NCBI GenBank assembly: GCA_945878375.1
Contig: CAMDWG010000003.1
Location: forward strand, 175,641-239,640
Source: Roseomonas mucosa
GTDB taxonomy: Bacteria > Pseudomonadota > Alphaproteobacteria > Acetobacterales > Acetobacteraceae
Length of the DNA stretch: 64,000 nucleotides
Direction: 5' to 3'
Under the pieces are notes generated by a model. The model saw only the letters and a program-made list of their open reading frames with translations. It searched no databases and was not told where the DNA came from. Each line of letters opens with the position of its first letter. The first letter of the stretch is position 1. Below are positions 51,327 to 58,125 of the stretch, piece by piece. Made by a program: the position numbers and the translations under genes.

Positions 51327-51761
51327 TTATTTCCTAGTAATCGATATGCGCTCTGCGGCCCCGCCCAGCGCCCGGAACAGCCCATAGGGTGTCAGCGCGA
51401 AGGGCGCATCCGGCCCCAGCAGCGCGCGGCACAGCCCGACGCAGTTGAGCGGGCCGATCGGCGGCAGGCGGCGCGCGCGGGGCTCGCCCGGCGTGAAGGG
51501 GCCGAGCACGGCCAGCCCGGCGCGGCGGTAGAAATCCGGCAGGTGGAAGGCGGCCGGCACCGGCAGTCTGGCCACCAGCACCCGGCCCGACAGGGGTTCG
51601 AGCACCGTCCAGCCCGCCTCGTCGCCGATCGCCGCGAAGCAGTGCCGGAAGCCGGGGCGCAGCAGGCGCAGCCAGGGCTGGTCGGCTTCCCCGCCGAAGA
51701 CCACCCAGACCTGCTGGCTCGGCCCTTCTGCCGCCAACCGGCGATGCGACAGCCGCGTCAC
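51327..51761 (-). CDS. phage protein with papain-like Cys/His pattern
   Basis: 144 residues from a GTG at 51761 that overlaps the previous stop (GTGA). A His in PGFRHCFAAIGD and a Cys in GPLNCVGLCRALLG are placed as in NlpC/P60-like or transglutaminase-like phage proteins, with LTPYGLFRAL near the end. The usual function would be peptidoglycan peptidase or virion protein, but the match is to a pattern, not a proven family. Second gene after the LexA-box promoter. Confidence 0.6.
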   Translation of the reverse strand: MTRLSHRRLAAEGPSQQVWVVFGGEADQPWLRLLRPGFRHCFAAIGDEAGWTVLEPLSGRVLVARLPVPAAFHLPDFYRRAGLAVLGPFTPGEPRARRLPPIGPLNCVGLCRALLGPDAPFALTPYGLFRALGGAAERISITRK

Positions 51762-52207
51762 GCCCGCGCATCCTGGCGCGGCTTGGGGAAGGCGATCACC
51801 TCGGCGCCTTCGGGCGGGGGGCTCATGCCGCGCGGCGGGCCGGCGACGATGCCCTTCTGCCGCAGGGGGAAGTCCAGCCGCTCCATCGCTTCGCGCCACA
51901 GGCGCAGATCGCCGCGTTCCGCCGGGATGCGGGGGTTGGGGGCGGTGCCGCGTTCGCCCCAGATCCGCAGGATGCGGGCGTGCTGCAACTCGATCCGCCG
52001 CTGGCGGTAGAGCCGGTCGAGGCACTTCACGACATCGTCGGGTTCGCAGCGGCGGATGATGCCGCCGCGCCCGGCGGACAGACGCGCGCCGTCCTGCCGC
52101 GCGATCAGGGCGGCCATGGTCCAGAACCAGGCTTCCTCGGCGGTCGCGAAGGGCTCGGCCTTGGCGAGGCTGGCCAGGATGGGGGTGCGGCTGGGGGCGA
52201 TGGGCAT
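51758..52207 (-). CDS. unknown early protein of the phage cluster
   Basis: 149 residues, basic and helical, starting MPIAPSRTPILASLAKAEP, with FATAEEAWFWTMAALIARQ, a RRCEPDDVVKCLDRLYRQRR segment (about residues 58-77) and ILRIWGERG. I recognise no family. It is the first gene behind the SOS-type promoter. Basic character and early position make a DNA/RNA-binding or antitermination role possible, which is inference only. ATG 52207 is chosen (GGAGG 11 bases upstream); an upstream start at 52237 would include the ribosome site. Confidence 0.7.
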   Translation of the reverse strand: MPIAPSRTPILASLAKAEPFATAEEAWFWTMAALIARQDGARLSAGRGGIIRRCEPDDVVKCLDRLYRQRRIELQHARILRIWGERGTAPNPRIPAERGDLRLWREAMERLDFPLRQKGIVAGPPRGMSPPPEGAEVIAFPKPRQDARA

Positions 52208-52231
52208 GGGGGTCTTTTCCTCCGAAAACAG

Positions 52232-52246
52232 GAACACAACCAGAAC
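52232..52246 (-). promoter_or_regulatory. LexA (SOS) box GAAC-N7-GAAC
   Basis: GAAC (52232-52235), seven bases, GAAC (52243-52246); on the minus strand GTTC-N7-GTTC, the direct-repeat LexA site established for alphaproteobacteria. It starts about seven bases after the -10 at 52253, so it covers the likely start site, and lies 25 bases before the first early gene. Confidence 0.8.
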
Positions 52247-52252
52247 ATCGCC

Positions 52253-52281
52253 AAGTTAGTGGTTTCTACCTACGGTAGCAA
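52253..52281 (-). promoter_or_regulatory. early promoter of the phage cluster with a palindrome between -35 and -10
   Basis: Minus-strand TTGCTA (52281-52276) and TAACTT (52258-52253) with a 17-base spacer. Between them lies CTACC-TAC-GGTAG (52266-52278), an inverted repeat that could be the S24 repressor operator. On the plus strand TAGGAT at 52316-52321 may be the -10 of the repressor gene; its -35 is unclear. The region is markedly AT-richer than its surroundings. Confidence 0.6.
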
Positions 52282-52401
52282 GGCAGAAGTTCCTATTGCA
52301 TCGCGATTCGAAACCTAGGATGTCATGCCCACACGCAGCGGCTGGGCGCGGCCCGATTCGGCTTGCCCCGCCCCTGCGCGCAGCAAAGGACCGGCGGCGA
52401 G

Positions 52402-53046
52402 ATGCGGCACGAGGATGTCTGGCGGGCGATCGACGCGCTGGCGGCCGAGCATGGGCTTTCGGCATCGGGCCTGGCGCGCAAGGCGGGGCTGGACCCCACG
52501 GCTTTCAACCCGTCCAAGCGGACCGGGCCGGATGGCCGTTCGCGCTGGCCGTCCACGGAAAGTGTCGCGAAGGTGCTGATGGCGACCGGGACGGGCATCG
52601 ATGCCTTCGCATCCCTGGTCAGCGGCGCGCCGGCCTTGCCGCGCGGCCGCGCCGCGCCGGGGCGCCGGATTCCCCTGATCGGGCTGGCGCAGGCTGGCTC
52701 GGAGGGGTTCTTCGACGATGGCGGCTATCCGGTCGGCGGCGGCTGGGACGAGATCTCGGTCCCCGACGTGCCCGATCCCACCGCCTATGCGCTCGAGATC
52801 AGCGGCGACAGCATGGAGCCGGTGTTCCGCGACGGCGATGTGGTGATCGTCAGCCCCTCCGCGCCGGTGCGGCGTGGCGACCGGGTGGTGGTGCGGACGC
52901 GGAAAGGCGAGGTGATGGCGAAGCAGTTGCTGCGCCAATCGGCCCGGCGGGTGGAACTGGCCAGCCTGAACCCGGCGCATCCGGGCTATTCATTCGGCCT
53001 CGACGAGCTGGCCTTCATGCATCGCATCGTGTGGGCCAGCCAATAG
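52402..53046 (+). CDS. S24-family phage-type repressor (XRE HTH plus LexA-like protease)
   Basis: 214 residues. N-terminal HTH about residues 6-40 (AAEHGLSASGLARKAGLD). C-terminal peptidase S24 domain with Ser137 in ISGDSMEP and Lys174 in EVMAKQL, 37 apart as in LexA. An Ala98-Gly99 pair in LAQAGSEGFF is the likely self-cleavage site. Such repressors cut themselves when RecA filaments form. Divergent from the phage early genes; not LexA itself, whose HTH differs. ATG at 52402. Confidence 0.88.
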   Translation: MRHEDVWRAIDALAAEHGLSASGLARKAGLDPTAFNPSKRTGPDGRSRWPSTESVAKVLMATGTGIDAFASLVSGAPALPRGRAAPGRRIPLIGLAQAGSEGFFDDGGYPVGGGWDEISVPDVPDPTAYALEISGDSMEPVFRDGDVVIVSPSAPVRRGDRVVVRTRKGEVMAKQLLRQSARRVELASLNPAHPGYSFGLDELAFMHRIVWASQ

Positions 53047-53063
53047 GCGGCTGCCCGGCACAA

Positions 53064-55025
53064 TCAGCGCGACGGCGCGCTGATCGGCTCCGTGCCCGGC
53101 AGCAGTGCCATCAGCTTCTCAAGATCCTTCTCCGCCCGGCAGGCCAGGTAGCGCTGCGGCTCCCCGGCCTTGGGCGGCGCCAGGGGGAAGGCGGTCAGGC
53201 CGATATCGCCATAGATCCGCAGCAGCGCCGGCGTGACCTGCCAGAAGGCGGGCTCGACGCCCGCGCGCTCGCAGATGTCGCGGAAGCGCCAGATGGCGGA
53301 GATGCGGTCCCGCTCCTCCCCCACCGGGTCGCCGATGGCCATCCAGACGCCGTCGCGCTTCATGAAGGCGAGCCCCGCTCGCCCCGCATCGCCGAAAACC
53401 GCGCCATCCGCCACCTCGGGTGCCGCGCCGCCGAAGCCCCGCAGCCGCGCGCGGACCTCCGGCGTCCAGGGCACGGGGCGCTGCTTCACCGGGCGCAGCA
53501 GCCGCGCCATGCCGACCAGCAGCAGCACCGCGGCAAGCCCCACGGTGAAGCGCAGGCTGTCCGGCGCGAGGGGAGAGACCACCACCTCCAGCCAGCTGTC
53601 GTCGCCCACCTTCCCGCCATAGGACACCAGCGCGAGCAGGATGGCGCAGGCGCTGACGACGCCGAGTGCAGCGAGCGTCGCCGGCTGCAGCGGTTCGCGC
53701 ATCAGCCGCGCATCGCGGTAGAAGCCCCCGCGCATCGCGCCGACCAGCAGCGCGACCAGCAGGAAGGCGCCCCACAGCAAGGCCCCGTCTTCCCGCAGCC
53801 AGCAGATCAGCGCGCCGTTCAGCAGCAGCAGGATGCTCATCCCCCAGGCGATCCGCAGCCGCCGGAGCAGCCCATAGGCCATCACCAGCAGCAGCGAGCC
53901 CACGACAGAGGCCGCGAAATGGGAGGCGACGGCGGCCTCATACCCCGCCCAGTCCGGCAAGGCGGAAGACCGCGTCGGCAGCGCGCCCAGGAAGATCAGC
54001 ACCGTGCCGCCAAGCCCGACGAGGCCCGCGATCGCCGGCACTTCCAGCGCATCCGCCACGCGCTGTTCCGCGACCAGCTTCGCGAACATGTGCCGGCGCT
54101 GCGCGACCTCGAAGGCCGCGAACATCAGCCCGGCCAGGAACAGCGGCACGATGTAGTAGTACAGGCGGAAGACCAGCAGCGCGCCGACCACCTCCGCTTC
54201 CGGCATCCAGGGGCGCAGGCCGATCACGATGGCGAGGTCGAACACGCCGATCCCGCCCGGCAGGCTCGCTGCGATGCCGGCGATGTAGGCGGCGATGTAG
54301 ATGCCGAGGAAATGCAGGAAGGTGAGGCCCTCCGCGGCCGGCAGCAGCGCGTAGAAGATCATCGCCGTCACCGCGACATCGACGCTGGCCAGCGCCGTCT
54401 GGGCCAGCGCCATGCGAAGCCCCGGCAGGTCCACGCGATGGCCGAACAGCGTCACATGGCTGCGGATGCGCGACATGGTGATGTAGGCGACAACGAGCGC
54501 CCACATCACGAGGCCCAGCGCCTGCATGATCCAATGCGGCAGGTGGTTGCCGAGGCCGGGCAGCACCTCTGGCTCGATCACCAGCACCAGCCCGCCCAGC
54601 GCGAAGCCGCCGAGGCCGAAGGTGAGGCTGGTGAAGGCGACCACCTTGGCGATCGCCACCGGCGGCAGCCCCCAGGCGGCGTAGAAGCGATACCGCACAG
54701 CCGCCCCGGATACCGCCGCGAACCCCAGATTATGCGCCAGCGTATAGGCGCAGAAGGACGCCAGCGAGGTGCGCGCATAGCTCACCGGATGCCCGGCATA
54801 GACGCTGCCGAGCCGGTCGTAGATGGTCAACACCGCGAAGGCGAGCGCGGTCCAGCCCGCCGCGACCCACAGCGTCGTGGTCGGGATCGCATGCAGCGCG
54901 GCGCGGATCTGCGCCACCGACAGGTCGCGGAATTCCTGCTGCGCGACGTAGACCGCGACCGCCAGCAGGATCAGCCCGAAGACCGTCATGCCATGCCGCT
55001 TCAGCACGGGCAGCCAGCCCTTCAT
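53064..55025 (-). CDS. mprF: MprF-type lysyl-phosphatidylglycerol flippase with truncated synthase domain
   Basis: 653 residues. About 14 membrane helices in residues 10-515 (UPF0104/flippase part: FCAYTLAHNLGFAAVSGAAV, SLPGGIGVFDLAIV), then the start of the cytosolic DUF2156/GNAT synthase domain (GVWMAIGDPVGEERD, AFWQVTPALLRIYGDIGL, about residues 555-615). Full MprF has about 850 residues; here some 200 C-terminal residues, including most of the aminoacyl transfer site, are replaced by a short unrelated end. It may flip lipids without making them. Next gene upstream is LysRS, source of Lys-tRNA. It converges with the repressor gene, 17 bases apart. Confidence 0.85.
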   Translation of the reverse strand: MKGWLPVLKRHGMTVFGLILLAVAVYVAQQEFRDLSVAQIRAALHAIPTTTLWVAAGWTALAFAVLTIYDRLGSVYAGHPVSYARTSLASFCAYTLAHNLGFAAVSGAAVRYRFYAAWGLPPVAIAKVVAFTSLTFGLGGFALGGLVLVIEPEVLPGLGNHLPHWIMQALGLVMWALVVAYITMSRIRSHVTLFGHRVDLPGLRMALAQTALASVDVAVTAMIFYALLPAAEGLTFLHFLGIYIAAYIAGIAASLPGGIGVFDLAIVIGLRPWMPEAEVVGALLVFRLYYYIVPLFLAGLMFAAFEVAQRRHMFAKLVAEQRVADALEVPAIAGLVGLGGTVLIFLGALPTRSSALPDWAGYEAAVASHFAASVVGSLLLVMAYGLLRRLRIAWGMSILLLLNGALICWLREDGALLWGAFLLVALLVGAMRGGFYRDARLMREPLQPATLAALGVVSACAILLALVSYGGKVGDDSWLEVVVSPLAPDSLRFTVGLAAVLLLVGMARLLRPVKQRPVPWTPEVRARLRGFGGAAPEVADGAVFGDAGRAGLAFMKRDGVWMAIGDPVGEERDRISAIWRFRDICERAGVEPAFWQVTPALLRIYGDIGLTAFPLAPPKAGEPQRYLACRAEKDLEKLMALLPGTEPISAPSR

Positions 55026-55038
55026 GCGGTGCGGACCG

Positions 55039-56655
55039 TCATGCGCCGGCGGGATCGCGGGCCAGCGCGGTCTCGATCAGCCCGATCGTGCCGGCAATGC
55101 CGTAGAGTGCGACGAAGCCGCCGAAGCGCGGCCCTTCGGGCTGGCCCAGCAGCACCTGGTACAGCGCGTTGAACCAGGCGCGGGAGACGCCAGGGCGGCC
55201 GCCATCCTTCGCGGGCTCCAGGAAGGGCTCCCGCCGTCCGGCGTCATAGACCAGGTCCTGGATCGTCTTCGCACGGTCATCCGCCGGCAGGGCTTCCAAC
55301 TCCTGCACACGGTCGCGCAGCATCCCCGCAAGCGCCTGCATCGCCTCGGCCTCGGCCGGGGTTGCGGTGCGGTGCTTCTTCTCCGGCACCACGCGGTCGC
55401 GGTAATAGGCCACAGCGCGCTCGATCAGCCGTGCGACCAGCGGGTGGCTACCGGGCGTGACGCCCGGCGCGTAGCGCTGCAGGAAGCCCCACAGCATCTC
55501 CGGATTGTCGGCGTTGATGACGCTGGCGAGGTTCAGCAGCATGGTGAAGGAAATGGGCGAGCCCGGATCGTTCGTCGTCCCGCCATGGATGTGCCAGGCC
55601 GGGTTGTCCGGGCTCGGCGCTGTGCGCAGCCGGTCCAGGTTCTGGACGTATTCGTCGGTCGCACGCGGGATCACGTCGAAGAACAGCCGCTTCGCGCGCT
55701 GCGGCTGGTTGTACATGAACTGGCCGAGGCTCTCGGGCGGGGCGTAGTGCAGCCATTCCTCGATGGACAGGCCGTTGCCCTTCGACTTGCTGATCTTCGT
55801 TCCTTCCTCGTCCAGGAACAGCTCATAGGTGAAGCCGATCGGCGGTTCCCCGCCCAGGACGCGGCAGATCGCGCCCGACAGCTTCACCGAGTCGATCAGG
55901 TCCTTGCCCGACATCTCGTAATCGACGCCGAGCGCGTACCAGCGCAGCGCCCAATCCGCCTTCCACTGCGCCTTGCAATGGCCGCCGGTGATGCGGGTGC
56001 CGAAGCGCTCCCCGGTCGCGGGATCGGTCCAGACCAGCAGATCCTCGGCCGGGCGCACTTCCTCCATCGGGACCTGCATCACCACGCCGGTCTTGGGGTG
56101 GATCGGCAGGAAGGGCGAATAGGTCGCGCGGCGATCCGGCCCGAGCGTCGGCAGGATCACCGCCTTCACCTGCTCATGCCGTTCCGCCATCCGGATCAGC
56201 GCGGCATCGAAGCGGCCTGACTTGTAGTAGTCGCTCGACGAGGCGAATTCGTACTCGAAGCCGAACTGATCCAGGAAGGCCCGCAGCCGGGCGTTGTTGT
56301 GGTGCCCGAAGCTGTCATGCGTGCCGAAGGGATCGGGGATCGCGGTGACGGGCTTGCCGAGGTGGCTGGCCAGCATCTCCTTGTTCGGCACATTGTCCGG
56401 CACCTTCCGCAAGCCATCCATGTCGTCGCTGAAGGCGACCAGGCGCGATGGCAGGCCGGTGAGGCGCTGGAATGCGTTGCGGACCCAGGTGGTGCGCGCG
56501 ACCTCGCCGAAGGTGCCGATATGCGGCAGGCCAGACGGGCCGTAGCCCGTCTCGAACAGCGCCGTCCCCTTGCCGGAGGCGGCGACCCGCGAGGCGACCT
56601 TGCGCGCTTCCTCGAAGGGCCAGGCTCGCGCGGCGGAGAAGTCGGCGTCAGACAT
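55039..56655 (-). CDS. lysS: lysyl-tRNA synthetase, class I
   Basis: 538-residue class I LysRS, the archaeal-type enzyme also used by many alphaproteobacteria. The HIGH motif reads PHIGTF inside [15 protein letters not shown] (about residues 38-52) and the KMSKS loop reads KISKSKGNG (about 290). It charges tRNA-Lys. It lies just upstream of mprF, which needs Lys-tRNA as donor, a meaningful pairing. ATG at 56655. Confidence 0.95.
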   Translation of the reverse strand: MSDADFSAARAWPFEEARKVASRVAASGKGTALFETGYGPSGLPHIGTFGEVARTTWVRNAFQRLTGLPSRLVAFSDDMDGLRKVPDNVPNKEMLASHLGKPVTAIPDPFGTHDSFGHHNNARLRAFLDQFGFEYEFASSSDYYKSGRFDAALIRMAERHEQVKAVILPTLGPDRRATYSPFLPIHPKTGVVMQVPMEEVRPAEDLLVWTDPATGERFGTRITGGHCKAQWKADWALRWYALGVDYEMSGKDLIDSVKLSGAICRVLGGEPPIGFTYELFLDEEGTKISKSKGNGLSIEEWLHYAPPESLGQFMYNQPQRAKRLFFDVIPRATDEYVQNLDRLRTAPSPDNPAWHIHGGTTNDPGSPISFTMLLNLASVINADNPEMLWGFLQRYAPGVTPGSHPLVARLIERAVAYYRDRVVPEKKHRTATPAEAEAMQALAGMLRDRVQELEALPADDRAKTIQDLVYDAGRREPFLEPAKDGGRPGVSRAWFNALYQVLLGQPEGPRFGGFVALYGIAGTIGLIETALARDPAGA

Positions 56656-56836
56656 GGCGGGCGATGCGGTCCGGTGGGTTGGGAAGGCGCCTTATAGGTG
56701 GCGCGGCCAGGGGACGCGACCCCGGATGCGACCCCGCGGGTGCGGGACAGCCCTGCCCCCCGCCGCGCGCATTTGGCCCTGGCGGGGCTTTGCGCTATCT
56801 GGGCGCCCTCGAACACCCTGGGAAGGAGTGACCCCG

Positions 56837-57847
56837 ATGCGGGTCGGCGTGATCGGTGCCACCGGTGCGGTGGGCAAGGAGCTGGTGGAGGTTCTCGGGC
56901 GGCGTCGCTTCCCGGTGACGAAACTCCGTCTCTTCGCCTCGGGCCGCAGCGCGGGGACGCGGGTCGCCACGCCGTTCGGGGAGATCACGATCGAGGAATT
57001 CACGCCCGAGAAGGCGAAGGACCTGGATCTCGCTTTGCTCGCGGTCTCTGGCGATTTCGCCAAGCAGCACGCCCCGGCGCTGGTCGCGGCGGGGGTGACG
57101 GTGGTGGACAATTCCTCCGCCTTCCGCCTGGACGACAACGTCCCGCTGGTGGTGCCGGAGGTGAATGTGGACGCCATCGGCAATGCAAGGCTGATCGCCA
57201 ACCCGAACTGCACCACCGCCATCGCCGTCGTGGCGCTGGCGCCGCTGCACAAGGCCTTCGGCATCAAGCGCGTCATCGTCTCGACCTACCAGGCCACCTC
57301 CGGCGCCGGCGCCGAAGGCATGGCGGAGCTGGAGCGGGAGACGCGGCGCGTCCTGGTCGAGGGTGAGAAGGCCCAGAACGAGGTCTTCGCCCACCCCATC
57401 GCCTTCAACGTCATCCCGCATATCGATGCCTTCCAGCCGAATGGCTACACGAAGGAGGAGATGAAGGTCGTGTGGGAAACCCGGAAGATCATGGGCCTGC
57501 CCAACCTTCCCATCTCCTGCACCGCCGTTCGCATCCCGACGATGCGCGTGCATGCGGAAGCGATCACCATCGAGACCGAGCGCCCCATCACGCCAGAGGC
57601 CGCGCGCGAGGTTTTGCGAGCTGCACCTGGCGTTCGAGTGGTGGATGACCCGGCCGCGAAGCTCTACCCGATGCCGCTGACGGCGACCGGCCAGGATGAT
57701 TGCGAAGTGGGCCGCATCCGCCAGAACCTCGTCTTCGACGCCCATGGCCTCGACCTGTTCGTCTGTGGCGACCAGCTTCTGAAGGGCGCGGCGCTGAACG
57801 CCGTGCAGATCGCGGAGCGGGTGCCGGCGCTGAAGGCGGCGGCCTGA
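56837..57847 (+). CDS. asd: aspartate-semialdehyde dehydrogenase
   Basis: 336-residue enzyme making aspartate semialdehyde for Lys, Thr, Met and diaminopimelate. N-terminal NADP loop [18 protein letters not shown], catalytic Cys in [11 protein letters not shown] (about residue 128), the [14 protein letters not shown] segment and His in [15 protein letters not shown] at 56837 has GGAAGGAG eight bases upstream, which settles the start against a longer open frame. Confidence 0.96.
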   Translation: MRVGVIGATGAVGKELVEVLGRRRFPVTKLRLFASGRSAGTRVATPFGEITIEEFTPEKAKDLDLALLAVSGDFAKQHAPALVAAGVTVVDNSSAFRLDDNVPLVVPEVNVDAIGNARLIANPNCTTAIAVVALAPLHKAFGIKRVIVSTYQATSGAGAEGMAELERETRRVLVEGEKAQNEVFAHPIAFNVIPHIDAFQPNGYTKEEMKVVWETRKIMGLPNLPISCTAVRIPTMRVHAEAITIETERPITPEAAREVLRAAPGVRVVDDPAAKLYPMPLTATGQDDCEVGRIRQNLVFDAHGLDLFVCGDQLLKGAALNAVQIAERVPALKAAA

Positions 57848-57921
57848 CCCTGCTTCTTGCTCCGCAGCTTTGCGGGGCAAGGAGCGTCGCTTGCGGTAGG
57901 TTGCTCGCGCCCCCTCCACAA

Positions 57922-58024
57922 CCCTCCCCCGCTTAAGCGGGGGAGGGAGCAGGTTGCGCCGATTCCCCTCTCCCGCGCAGCGGGGGAGGGTGGCTGAGTG
58001 CCGTGCCGAAGGCTTGCCTTCGGC
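57922..58024. repeat. compound palindromic repeat between asd and the helicase
   Basis: Three stems in about 100 bases: a perfect 13-bp palindrome CCCTCCCCCGCTT / AAGCGGGGGAGGG (57922-57947), a related imperfect stem at 57966-57992, and GCCGAAGGC / GCCTTCGGC (58005-58013 with 58016-58024). Same family as 8044-8150 and 47563-47588. It probably also ends asd transcription. The rest of 57848-58125 shows no gene. Confidence 0.75.
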
Positions 58025-58125
58025 ATGGCGCGAAGCCGGGTGGGGGCCCGACCAACCCACCCGCACCCAGCGCCACCAAGATTTCCCCTCTTTGTTCGCC
58101 TGCATAACGGGGCCAGATTGCCTGC

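Larger units (their letters stand above)
39385..53046. mobile_element. compact podovirus-type virion/packaging cluster with S24 repressor
   Basis: Fifteen genes in 13.7 kb: two early genes, small protein, portal, scaffold, capsid, tail tubular A and B, internal protein, tail spike, small and large terminase, holin-like, endolysin (all minus), a small plus-strand gene and a plus-strand S24 repressor. The order from portal to tail tubular B is that of T7-like phages. No integrase, transposase, RNA or DNA polymerase, primase or helicase gene is visible, and both sides are ordinary chromosome (DUF952, mprF). No attachment repeats were seen by eye. Confidence 0.85.

Noticed and set aside
39385..53046. 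Phage tail-like bacteriocin
   Set aside because: Portal, capsid, scaffold and terminase genes are all present, so the product is a DNA-packaging head, not a headless tail.
52402..53046. Host LexA
   Set aside because: The N-terminal part is an XRE-type helix-turn-helix, not the LexA winged helix, though the protease part is LexA-like.
52296..55172. 958-codon plus-strand frame over the repressor and mprF
   Set aside because: Shadow of mprF and the S24 gene; His/Arg/Gln-rich with no recognisable domain.
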